Below, in pieces: positions 17,873 through 24,076 of a DNA stretch of 64,000 nucleotides. The notes under the pieces were generated by a model. The model saw only the letters and a list, made by a program, of their open reading frames with translations, was not told the DNA's origin and did not search any database. This DNA is from Allobosea sp. LC85 (GTDB lineage: Bacteria; Pseudomonadota; Alphaproteobacteria; Rhizobiales; Beijerinckiaceae). Within the stretch, counting starts at the first letter, position 1. Each line of letters starts with the position of its first letter. A program made the position numbers and the translations under genes. The DNA is taken from NCBI RefSeq assembly GCF_000735605.1, contig NZ_JPKG01000020.1:1-64000 (forward strand). The letters are read 5' to 3'.

Positions 17873-17925
17873 TAGAGCATGCTGCGAAAAAGGGGCAACG
17901 GTTTTTCGCATCGAGCATGCTCTAA
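17873..17925. repeat. AGAGCATGCT palindromic intergenic element
   Basis: A near-perfect 53-bp inverted repeat with outer arms tagagcatgctgcgaaaaa and tttttcgcatcgagcatgctcta around ggggcaacgg. Its inner logic (cgaaaa-N-cggttttcg) matches the first half of the dispersed repeat that begins about 13 bp downstream, so it appears to be a related subtype. It could form the 3' end of the upstream mRNA. Confidence 0.75.
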
Positions 17926-17937
17926 ACTATGAGAGTA

Positions 17938-18026
17938 GATCGGCCCGAAAAGTGGATTGCGGTTTTCGGAAAGGCCGATGCAATCACGCAAGGCTGGATC
18001 ATCGGACCGGATACGGTCCGATGATC
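17938..18026 (+). repeat. Dispersed two-hairpin intergenic repeat, copy 2
   Basis: It has the same order as copy 1: a stem with gatcggcc...ggccgatgc enclosing cgaaaagtggattgcggttttcg, then a perfect palindrome (17997-18026) with arms gatcatcggaccg and cggtccgatgatc. The second palindrome is shorter in its centre than in the other copies. Confidence 0.85.
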
Positions 18027-18043
18027 TGACGCTGCCGGGCCTT

Positions 18044-18439
18044 CTAGCGAACCGGGTCCAGGAAGGGCGTATCGGGATCGCTGACATAGAAGATCACCAC
18101 CTTCAGCATCTCGCTGCCCCGGTTGTAGCCGGTCATCTTGACGTTCGGCGGCTCGACGATCGACGCGCCGGCCTTCACCGTCACGGCCGTGCGTCCGTGC
18201 ATTTCCAGGGTGAAGGCGCCTTCGATGACATGCACCGTCACCGGAAAACGGTGCGTATGGTGCGGTGTCTTGTCCCCCGGCTTGATCATGGCGGTCATCA
18301 CCCTGATTTCCTGCTGAGGACCGGTCGGCATTCCCGGAACCACGGTCTTGAGCACGAGTTCAGGGCGCGCCAGCCGCTCGGTCTGCGCGGCGGCCGGCAA
18401 TGAGGCGAGGACACAGGCGGCGAGCGGCAGGCAACGTAT
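18044..18439 (-). CDS. Exported cupin-domain protein, unusual ATA start proposed
   Basis: A small beta-barrel protein of the cupin type, about 131 aa. The signal-like segment is RCLPLAACVLASLPAAAQ. Cupin motif 1 is GDKTPHHTHRFPVTVHVIEGAFTLEMHG in two parts (metal-binding His-x-His), and motif 2 follows around VEPPNVKMTGYNRGSEML. The perfect ribosome site AGGAGG (18445-18450) stands five bases before an ATA codon (18439-18437) exactly where a signal peptide should begin. The nearest ATG (18478) would add a glutamate-rich leader (SRSEEET), which is poor for export. Either AUA initiation or a start mutation is possible. It lies beyond the metQ terminator and is probably a separate unit. Confidence 0.75.
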   Translation of the reverse strand: MRCLPLAACVLASLPAAAQTERLARPELVLKTVVPGMPTGPQQEIRVMTAMIKPGDKTPHHTHRFPVTVHVIEGAFTLEMHGRTAVTVKAGASIVEPPNVKMTGYNRGSEMLKVVIFYVSDPDTPFLDPVR

Positions 18440-18516
18440 GGTTTCCTCCTCTGATCGCGACAATCCTGCTCCCATCATAGCCGCCTGCGCCGCGACGGGT
18501 CCGGCCTATCTGCACC

Positions 18517-18546
18517 GAAAAACCCCGGATGCTCGCGCATCCGGGG
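18517..18546 (-). terminator. Intrinsic terminator of the methionine uptake operon
   Basis: Stem ccccggatgc-tcgc-gcatccgggg (18523-18546). Read on the minus strand it is followed by TTTTTCGG, so it ends leftward transcripts coming from metQ. Confidence 0.85.
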
Positions 18547-18593
18547 CAGGTGCCCGGTCGCATCGCGCGACCAGGTGGGAGGTTCGATTGAGA

Positions 18594-19394
18594 TCACCAG
18601 CCGGCGAGCACGTTGCCCTTGAAGCGCTCGGTCACGAAGGCCTTGATCTCGGGTGAGTGATAGGCTTCGACCAGGGTCTTGACCCAGGGCTTGTCCTTGT
18701 CCGCCTCGCGCACGGCGATGACGTTGACATAGGGGCCCTTCGGGTCCTCGCGCAGAATGGCCGAGGTCGGCTCGATCTTGGCGTCGACAGCGTAGTTCGT
18801 GTTGATCGAGGCGGCCCCGACATCGGCAAGCGAGCGGGGTGCCTGCGCCGCATCGATCTCGATGATCTTCAGCTTCTTCGGATTGGCCGTGATGTCGGCG
18901 ACGCTCGGCTTCACGCCGACGCCGTCCTTCAGCTTGATCACGCCCTTGTCCTGCAGCAGCAGCAGCGAGCGTCCGCCATTGGTCGGGTCGTTCTGGATCG
19001 CGACGGTCGCACCATCCGGAATTTCGGCCCAGCTCTTGTACTTCGACGAATAGATCCCGAGCGGGAAGTTCACGGTCAGGCCGACGCTGACCAGCTTGTA
19101 GCCGCGGTCCTTCACCTGGTTGTCGAGATAGGGCTGGTGCTGGAAGGAGTTGGCTTCCAGCTCTCCGGCATCCAGCGCCTGGTTCGGCACGACATAGTCG
19201 GAGAACTCGACGATCTTGATGTCGAGGCCCTTCTTGGCGGCGATCGGCTTCACCTTCTCGAGAATTTCCGCATGCGGGCCGGGCGAGACGCCGATGCGCA
19301 GCGTCTGATTCTGCTGGGCGAAAGCCGGCACCGAGAGGAGAAGCGCGAGGCCGGAGGCGGCAAGCGCGGCGCGGCGGGTCAGATTGATCGACAT
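18594..19394 (-). CDS. metQ: MetQ-type methionine-binding protein
   Basis: Periplasmic component of the MetNIQ methionine importer, 266 aa. The NlpA/MetQ family pattern is clear: LRIGVSPGPHAEILEKVKPIAAKKGLDIKIVEFSDYVVPNQAL (in parts), ANSFQHQPYLDNQVKDRGYKL, GATVAIQNDPTNGGRSLLLLQ and SINTNYAVDAKI. The signal peptide ends VPAFAQQNQ and has no lipobox cysteine, so it should be soluble rather than a lipoprotein. It is the last gene of the operon after metN and metI, with a strong terminator about 50 bp downstream. Confidence 0.94.
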   Translation of the reverse strand: MSINLTRRAALAASGLALLLSVPAFAQQNQTLRIGVSPGPHAEILEKVKPIAAKKGLDIKIVEFSDYVVPNQALDAGELEANSFQHQPYLDNQVKDRGYKLVSVGLTVNFPLGIYSSKYKSWAEIPDGATVAIQNDPTNGGRSLLLLQDKGVIKLKDGVGVKPSVADITANPKKLKIIEIDAAQAPRSLADVGAASINTNYAVDAKIEPTSAILREDPKGPYVNVIAVREADKDKPWVKTLVEAYHSPEIKAFVTERFKGNVLAGW

Positions 19395-19436
19395 GATGCT
19401 TCCTTGCGTGTGTTTGAACGGTTGAGGACGGATTGC

Positions 19437-20102
19437 TCAGGCGTGGCGCAGGCGCCTGTTGAGACGGCGGGCGAGCCGGTCGCCGATGCTTTGCACGGTC
19501 TGGACGAGGACGATCAGCACGGCGACGACGACGGCCATCACGTCCGGCATGAAGCGCTGGTAGCCGTAGCGGATGCCGAGGTCGCCGAGGCCGCCGCCGC
19601 CAACCGCGCCGACCATGGCCGAGAAGCCGATCAGGCTGACGATAGCCAGCGTCAGTCCGAGTGTGATTGACGGCAATGCCTCGGGCACCAGCACCTTGCG
19701 CACGATCTGCAGCGGGCTTGCGCCCATGGCGCGCGCCGCCTCGACGAGGCCCTGATCGACTTCGCGGATGGCGCCTTCGATCAGCCGGGCGATGAAGGGA
19801 GCGGCCGCGACGGTGAGCGGGACCATGGCCGCATTGGTGCCGATCGAGGTGCCGGCGAGCAGCCGGGTGAAGGGGATGATCGCGACAACGAGGATGATGA
19901 AGGGCGTCGAGCGCGTGGCATTGACGAGTACGCCGAGCACGGCGTTGACGGCCGGCGCAGCAAAAAGCTCGCCGCGCTTGCTGGTCGCCAGGAAGACGCC
20001 GAGCGGCAGGCCGATCAGCGTGCCGATCCCGGCCGCGACCGCAACCATGAGCAGCGTGTCGGCGGTCGCCTGGGCGATGAGACGGATGAGTTCAGGAGAC
20101 AT
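19437..20102 (-). CDS. metI: MetI methionine ABC transporter permease
   Basis: Inner-membrane permease of 221 aa with five to six spans, for example TADTLLMVAVAAGIGTLIGLPLGVFL and FIILVVAIIPFTRLLAG. The EAA-type loop (VEAARAMGASPLQIVRKVLVPEALPSI) docks on MetN, and VSLIGFSAMVGAVGGGGLGDLGIRYGYQRF is characteristic of MetI. Its start overlaps the 3' end of metN by 11 bp, indicating translational coupling; metQ starts 42 bp after its stop. Confidence 0.95.
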   Translation of the reverse strand: MSPELIRLIAQATADTLLMVAVAAGIGTLIGLPLGVFLATSKRGELFAAPAVNAVLGVLVNATRSTPFIILVVAIIPFTRLLAGTSIGTNAAMVPLTVAAAPFIARLIEGAIREVDQGLVEAARAMGASPLQIVRKVLVPEALPSITLGLTLAIVSLIGFSAMVGAVGGGGLGDLGIRYGYQRFMPDVMAVVVAVLIVLVQTVQSIGDRLARRLNRRLRHA

Positions 20103-21198
20103 GGCCGATAACCTCCGCCTTGAGTTCGAGGCTCTTCAGGGCGCCGAGCACGGCGGCGAGTTCCGGCTCATGAGCCGTGACCGAGACGAGCAGGCTGCCA
20201 AAGGGCTGGCCCGCGATGGCATCGATCCGTCCGGCCAGGATGTTGACATCGACGCCGACGATCGAGCTCAGCCGGCTGATCACCGGGGCCGTCGCATTCT
20301 CGCCGATGAAGGTGATGCGCAGCAGGGCGCTGTCGCCCGGACGTGCCTCCGACCTGACCCGGCCGGCGAGATGGCTCGGAAGTTCGACACCGGTCACCGT
20401 CTCGACGAAACGCGCGGTGGTCGGATGCCTGGGCTGGGTGAAGACGGCAAAAGTCTCGCCTTCCTCCACGATCCGCCCGCCCTCGATCACCGCAACGCGG
20501 TCGCAGATCTCCTTGATCACCGGAATCTCGTGGGTGATCAGCAGGATGGTGATGCCGAGCTCGCGGTTGACGCGCTTCAGCAGGCCGAGGATCGATTGTG
20601 TGGTCTCGGGATCCAGAGCCGACGTCGCCTCGTCGCAGAGGAGCACCTTGGGCTCGGTCGAAAGCGCGCGGGCGATGCCGACGCGCTGCTTCTGGCCGCC
20701 CGAAAGTTCGGCCGGATAGCGCTCGCGCTTGTCGGACAGGCCGACGAGATCGAGCAGCCGCGTGACCTGGCGTTCGATCTCGGCCCTGGGCGCACCTGCG
20801 ATTTCCAGCGGCAGCGCGACATTGTCGAAGACGGTGCGCGACGAGAGCAGGTTGAAGTGCTGGAAGATCATGCCGATCGTCCGGCGCCGCGCCCGCCAAC
20901 CGGCCTCGGTCAGGCCGGTGACGTCCTCGTCCTCGATCAGGATGCGGCCGGAACTCGCCCGCTCCAGACCGTTGACCAGCCGGATCAGCGTCGACTTGCC
21001 GGCGCCGGAGCGGCCGATCACGCCAAGGATTGCGCCGCGCGGCACGGTGAGATCGATGCCGGAGAGCGCGGTCACGGCTGCTTGCCCGGAGCGGCCGGAG
21101 AAGACCTTGCCGACATTCTCGAACCGGATCGCCGGTTCGGGACTGAAGACGGGGTTGGCACCGACGCTGACGGCGTCGGGCTTCACGAGAGCGTTCAT
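20092..21198 (-). CDS. metN: MetN methionine ABC transporter ATPase
   Basis: Cytoplasmic ATPase of the methionine importer, 368 aa. Motifs are Walker A GRSGAGKSTLIRLVN, FQHFNLLSSRTVFDNVALPL, signature LSGGQKQRVGIARAL, Walker B VLLCDEATSALDPETT and the H-loop ILLITHEIPVIKEICDRVAVI. The C-terminal 90 residues match the NIL/C2 domain that binds methionine and inhibits transport allosterically (LLRITFIGENATAPVISRLSSIVGVDVNILAGRID in parts). ATG 21198 has GAGG five bases upstream; ATG 21201 adjoins it. It begins a few bases after a 61-aa small ORF and shares a leader with a SAM-II-like RNA. Confidence 0.95.
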   Translation of the reverse strand: MNALVKPDAVSVGANPVFSPEPAIRFENVGKVFSGRSGQAAVTALSGIDLTVPRGAILGVIGRSGAGKSTLIRLVNGLERASSGRILIEDEDVTGLTEAGWRARRRTIGMIFQHFNLLSSRTVFDNVALPLEIAGAPRAEIERQVTRLLDLVGLSDKRERYPAELSGGQKQRVGIARALSTEPKVLLCDEATSALDPETTQSILGLLKRVNRELGITILLITHEIPVIKEICDRVAVIEGGRIVEEGETFAVFTQPRHPTTARFVETVTGVELPSHLAGRVRSEARPGDSALLRITFIGENATAPVISRLSSIVGVDVNILAGRIDAIAGQPFGSLLVSVTAHEPELAAVLGALKSLELKAEVIGHVS

Positions 21199-21205
21199 CA
21201 TAACC

Positions 21206-21391
21206 TCAGAGGAGCGTGTGGCAGGACCAGTGCGAGATGCCGAGCTGTTCCAGCGTCACGTCATGGATGGAGCGGCGTGTGTGCTCGTCGTCGTCCGCTC
21301 GCTCCCGGGATGAAGATGGTGCGAGCGCGGCGGGAAAGGCCCGGTCGAGCCAGGCCCGCAGCAATGCGCTGAAGGCTGCGATCAGTGGCAT
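21206..21391 (-). CDS. Small hypothetical protein before metN
   Basis: A 61-aa ORF whose stop lies only a few bases before the metN start, with the same direction as the operon. An N-terminal helical, moderately hydrophobic part (PLIAAFSALLRAWLDRAFPAALAP) precedes a charged segment (RERADDDEHTRRSIHDVTLEQLGI). The ending faintly resembles DUF1127-type small proteins (a DVTLEQLGIS-like motif) but lacks their arginine tail. It may be a real operon member or serve to couple translation into metN. The ribosome site is weak (GGACAGG). No function is assigned. Confidence 0.5.
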   Translation of the reverse strand: MPLIAAFSALLRAWLDRAFPAALAPSSSRERADDDEHTRRSIHDVTLEQLGISHWSCHTLL

Positions 21392-21404
21392 CGGCCTGTC
21401 CCCG

Positions 21405-21629
21405 CTATGACGCCAGCCGCAGCGCCGGACGGCGCTGGGAGGCGGCGTGCTGCCGGGCTGCGATCTCGGCGGCGCTTGGCGTCGCGAAGCGCTGGCCCTC
21501 GAGGGCGTGAAAGGCAGACGAGGCGGAAATGAAGGTGAAGAAGCGTTCGTCGTGGCGGCGATTGACGAGCCCGGCCTGGGTCTCGCCGATTTCGATGATG
21601 AATGCCTGCTGGGTTTGCGATTGGGTCAT
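21405..21629 (-). CDS. Small conserved-looking protein in the met leader
   Basis: A 74-aa protein beginning MTQSQTQQAFIIEIGETQAG. ATG 21629 follows the strong ribosome site GGAGG with six spacer bases, so it is very likely translated. The pattern FIIEIGETQAGLVNRRHDERFFTFISASSAFHALEG (in parts) looks like a short beta-rich domain, followed by an alanine-arginine tail. It sits between a 22-codon leader ORF and the 61-aa ORF before metN, all downstream of a SAM-II-like aptamer. I do not recognise a named family. Co-occurrence with metNIQ in other genomes would indicate a role in methionine uptake or its control. Confidence 0.7.
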   Translation of the reverse strand: MTQSQTQQAFIIEIGETQAGLVNRRHDERFFTFISASSAFHALEGQRFATPSAAEIAARQHAASQRRPALRLAS

Positions 21630-21682
21630 GGCTTGCCTCCGCCGCATGGGCGGCGTTCGATTGAGCGGATCGGATTGGGAAA

Positions 21683-21704
21683 GGCCCCGGCGTCAGCCCG
21701 GGCC
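21683..21704 (-). terminator. Candidate attenuator hairpin between leader ORF and small protein gene
   Basis: Plus-strand ggccccgg-cgtcag-cccgggcc forms an 8-bp stem with one mismatch. Read on the minus strand it is followed by TTTCCC, a short T-run. Its place, 16 bases after the leader-peptide stop, suits transcription attenuation, but the T-tract is weak. Confidence 0.4.
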
Positions 21705-21720
21705 GTCTTTCAATGCAGGA

Positions 21721-21789
21721 TCAGCATCGACAACAGCAGGCAGCCATCAGCATCGTTGCAGCGGACCGGCGCAAGGTCGAAACGGTCAT
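21721..21789 (-). CDS. 22-codon Met/Cys-rich leader peptide
   Basis: The ORF encodes MTVSTLRRSAATM followed by LMAACCCRC (22 residues). ATG 21789 is preceded by GAGGAG with a six-base spacer, as good as any gene here. Residues 13-22 hold Met, Met and four Cys, the codons one would expect a sulfur-amino-acid attenuator to read. It lies about 40 nt after a SAM-II-like aptamer and about 90 nt before the next gene, with a possible attenuator hairpin just after its stop. It is too short for standard gene callers. Alternative: a metal-binding micropeptide, given the copper genes next door. Confidence 0.65.
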   Translation of the reverse strand: MTVSTLRRSAATMLMAACCCRC

Positions 21790-21812
21790 GTTCATCTCCT
21801 CGTCACTGGAGC

Positions 21813-21829
21813 CCACGACCCGGTCGTGG
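21813..21829 (-). other. Hairpin between aptamer and leader-peptide ribosome site
   Basis: Perfect inverted repeat ccacgacc-c-ggtcgtgg. In RNA this gives a seven-bp stem with a three-base loop, placed between the aptamer's 3' pseudoknot strand and the GAGGAG of the leader ORF. Confidence 0.6.
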
Positions 21830-21882
21830 CGCTTTAGCGTTTGGTGACGCGGCGCAAGCTGCTCGCTCAAATCTCCGCGGCC
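21828..21882 (-). ncRNA. SAM-II-like riboswitch upstream of the methionine uptake operon
   Basis: The minus-strand sequence has the order of conserved blocks I associate with the alphaproteobacterial SAM-II (metA) motif: CGCGG-AGATTTGAGC, then AGCTTGCGCCGCG, then CACCAAACGCTAAAGCG. CGCGG and CCGCG form P1. The A/U-rich loop gattt and the 3' strand ctaaag occupy the positions that form the pseudoknot. SAM-II elements regulate methionine biosynthesis and uptake genes, matching the metNIQ operon below. It begins about 20 nt after a predicted transcription start. The match is from memory of the consensus, with small deviations (GGAGATTT for GGTGATTT). Confidence 0.7.
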
Positions 21883-21908
21883 GCCGAACCATGTCCAGCG
21901 ACGGTGCC

Positions 21909-21937
21909 AATCTGGTCGGAAATGTCCTCTTTGTCAA
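21909..21937 (-). promoter_or_regulatory. Predicted promoter of the methionine uptake operon
   Basis: On the minus strand TTGACA (21937-21932) is followed after 17 bp by CAGATT (21914-21909). The -35 is perfect and the -10 weak. The predicted start near 21902 would place the SAM-II-like aptamer at the very 5' end of the transcript. Confidence 0.5.
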
Positions 21938-22091
21938 CCTGATCGTTCTTTTAAAGAAACGAAAGAAAGGGAATGAATCTTTCGCGCGCCGCTGCCGATG
22001 GGGCAGAAATCTCTCCTCGATCGTCCCACGGATCTCACCCTGCGACAGAGCGCGGCTTGACGCAGAGCGGGTGACGAGGCCAAGTCGCGCC

Positions 22092-22475
22092 ATGTCGGCC
22101 TCCGGTCACCTGCTTGCGATGCTGCGCCGCTCCGTCCTCGGAGCCTGGCTCGCGGCCGTCTATGCGCTGGCCGTTCTGGCCGCGGGCCTTGTGCCGACAT
22201 CAGCCTTTGCCGCTCATCCCGCGCTCGCAGGTGCGGTGCTGTGCTCGGGGCAGTCCGTCTCGGACACGTCCGAGGTTCCGGAGCCGGCGAACGGCACCCA
22301 GCATTGCATCGGCTGCCCGATCAATCCTGCCCTTGCGATCCCTCCCGCGCCGCCCCAGCCGGTGGGGGTTCGCCTTGCGGCCGCGCTCGAGCGCTCCGTT
22401 CCGATTCTGACGGATGCCATCCATGGCGCGGTGCTCGGGCTGCCGCAATCGCGCGCGCCGCCGACCGGATCCTGA
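22092..22475 (+). CDS. DUF2946-like exported protein
   Basis: A 127-aa protein with an N-terminal membrane/signal segment (VLGAWLAAVYALAVLAAGLVPTSAFA), then VLCSGQ and a second cysteine pair in QHCIGCPINPA, and a C-terminal QSRAPPTG. The cysteine arrangement and the RAPP ending fit DUF2946, a family often found beside copper-handling genes. It is followed 108 bp later by a PCu(A)C copper chaperone, supporting a role in copper binding or sensing. ATG 22092 is used; ATG 22119 inside the hydrophobic segment is an alternative. It diverges from the methionine operon leader. Confidence 0.65.
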   Translation: MSASGHLLAMLRRSVLGAWLAAVYALAVLAAGLVPTSAFAAHPALAGAVLCSGQSVSDTSEVPEPANGTQHCIGCPINPALAIPPAPPQPVGVRLAAALERSVPILTDAIHGAVLGLPQSRAPPTGS

Positions 22476-22583
22476 ACACAGTTTCGTCTTTCCCTCTCGT
22501 CTTGCAGCCAGCCGGACAGGCCGCTGCAAGCCGGGATTTCCGGTCATTCTCGAAGGGCCGCGACCTCTTTCAGGATCTTTTTC

Positions 22584-23063
22584 ATGAACAAGCCTGTTCA
22601 CTATCTCGCCGCGATCGCGCTGACGCTGGCGAGCGCCGCCGCCTTCGCCCATGACTACAAGGCTGGCCCGCTGAAGATCGGCCATCCCTGGTCGCGTGCC
22701 ACGCCAGCCGGCGCAAAGGTCGGCGGCGGCTATCTCGCGATCGAGAACACCGGTTCGACATCCGACCGGCTGATCGCGGTCTCTGCGCCCTTTGCCGGCC
22801 GCGGCGAGATCCATGAGATGGCGGTCACCAATGGTGTGATGACCATGCGCGAGCTTGAAAAGGGCATCGAAATCCCGGCCGGCGCCAAGGTCGAGCTGAA
22901 GCCCGGCGGCTTCCACATCATGTTCCAGGAGCTGAAGCAGCCGCTGAAACAGGATGAGCGGGTCAAGGGCACGTTGACCTTCGAGAAGGCCGGAGCGGTA
23001 GAGGTCGAGTTCAAGATCGAAGGGATCGGCGCCAAGGGCGCAGCCGCCGAGCACACGCACTGA
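22584..23063 (+). CDS. Periplasmic copper chaperone PCu(A)C
   Basis: A 159-aa exported protein of the PCuAC family that delivers Cu(I) to the CuA/CuB sites of cytochrome oxidase or to nitrite/nitrous oxide reductases. Signal peptide AIALTLASAAAFA. The copper site His-Met...Met...His-x-Met is present: EIHEMAVTNGVMTMREL and GGFHIMFQELKQPL. A His-rich tail (AEHTH) could add metal affinity. ATG 22584 follows AGGATC. It probably shares a transcript with the DUF2946 gene. A link to NirK copper loading, 21 kb away, is possible but only inferred. Confidence 0.92.
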   Translation: MNKPVHYLAAIALTLASAAAFAHDYKAGPLKIGHPWSRATPAGAKVGGGYLAIENTGSTSDRLIAVSAPFAGRGEIHEMAVTNGVMTMRELEKGIEIPAGAKVELKPGGFHIMFQELKQPLKQDERVKGTLTFEKAGAVEVEFKIEGIGAKGAAAEHTH

Positions 23064-23078
23064 GCGCTTGAAGAAAAG

Positions 23079-23112
23079 GCGATGGCCTCCTCTTGTTGAG
23101 AGGGGCCATCGC
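23079..23112. terminator. Bidirectional terminator
   Basis: Strong stem gcgatggcc-t-cctct / agagg-g-ggccatcgc with loop tgttg lies between the convergent PCu(A)C and DapA-like genes. Confidence 0.85.
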
Positions 23113-23123
23113 GATTCTGGATT

Positions 23124-24053
23124 TCAGATCTTGGCGCGCGGGTCGTGCTTCGCCAGCCGCGCCAGCAGATAGTCCACTTCCGCCTTTGCCGCGGCTGTCA
23201 GACCGGCGCCCGGCTTGCGCTGGGCGTCGCTGGCCAGGATGCCGCGCTTCATCATCGTGTATTTGCGGACGGCAAGGCCGACACCCTGCTGCTGCTCGTA
23301 GCGCAGCAGCGGCAGATGCGCATCGAAGATGTCATGCGCTGCGTCGCGCTTGCCCTCGCCCGAGAGGCGGACGACGTCGATCAGCAGTTCCGGGAAGGCA
23401 TAGCCGGTATTGGCGCCGTCAGCGCCGCGCTCCATCTCGAAATCGAGGAAGAGCCCGCCATTGCCGGTGAGGATCGCAATCTTGCGCAAGCTGCCGTCCG
23501 CCTGGAACTTGCGCAGCGTCGAGATCTTCTCGAGCCCCGGCCAGTCCTCGTGCTTCAGCATCACGCAGGACGGGTTGTCCTGGACGATGCGGCGGATCAC
23601 GGCCGGCGTCATCACCACCGAGAGCGTGAGCGGGTAGTCCTGGATGACGAAGGGAATGTCGCTGCCGATCGCCTCGACGGCCTGGGCGTAATAGCCGACG
23701 ATCTGGTCGTCGGTACGCAGGCTCGGCGGTGGGGCGATCATCACGCCGCCGGCGCCGAGATCCATCACCTGCCGTGCCAGCGAGCGCATCGCGGCAAAGC
23801 CCGGCGCCGAGACGCCGACGATGATCGGCTTGCCGCCCATCTTCGCCACCGCGCGCTTGACGAGGCCGACCGATTCCTCCGGTTCGAGCTTCGGCGCCTC
23901 GCCCATGATGCCGAGCACGGTGATGCCGTCAGAGCCGATGCCGGCATAGAAATCGAAGAGCCGGTCGGTGCTCGTCCAGTCGATGGCGCTATCGGGCGTG
24001 AAGGGGGTCGGCGCGATGGGATAGACGCCGCGGGCGTCAGGGGTCAGCTGCAT
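23124..24053 (-). CDS. DapA-family lyase/aldolase with altered active-site motifs
   Basis: A 309-aa TIM-barrel enzyme of the dihydrodipicolinate synthase/N-acetylneuraminate lyase superfamily, which forms a Schiff base with pyruvate-type substrates. The lysine is seen in CVMLKHEDW. The usual GTTGE motif is GIMGEAPKL, and the usual LYNVP is VIQDYP, so the classic Thr and Tyr are displaced; a DapA function is unlikely. The barrel pattern is otherwise intact (GAGGVMIAPPPSL, ILTGNGGLFLDFEMERGADG). ATG 24053 follows AAGGAAAA; a longer frame to 24974 is shadow sequence. It lies 23 bp after an FAA-hydrolase-family gene, so the pair likely degrades a keto-deoxy sugar acid or similar oxo-acid. Confidence 0.85.
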   Translation of the reverse strand: MQLTPDARGVYPIAPTPFTPDSAIDWTSTDRLFDFYAGIGSDGITVLGIMGEAPKLEPEESVGLVKRAVAKMGGKPIIVGVSAPGFAAMRSLARQVMDLGAGGVMIAPPPSLRTDDQIVGYYAQAVEAIGSDIPFVIQDYPLTLSVVMTPAVIRRIVQDNPSCVMLKHEDWPGLEKISTLRKFQADGSLRKIAILTGNGGLFLDFEMERGADGANTGYAFPELLIDVVRLSGEGKRDAAHDIFDAHLPLLRYEQQQGVGLAVRKYTMMKRGILASDAQRKPGAGLTAAAKAEVDYLLARLAKHDPRAKI

Positions 24054-24076
24054 GATCAGTTTTCCTTGAAATCTCT

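Noticed and set aside
21841..21900. SAM/SAH or SAM-I riboswitch instead of SAM-II
   Set aside because: The sequence lacks the four-way junction and kink-turn of SAM-I and the conserved core of SAM/SAH; the gattt...cttgc...ctaaag order fits SAM-II.
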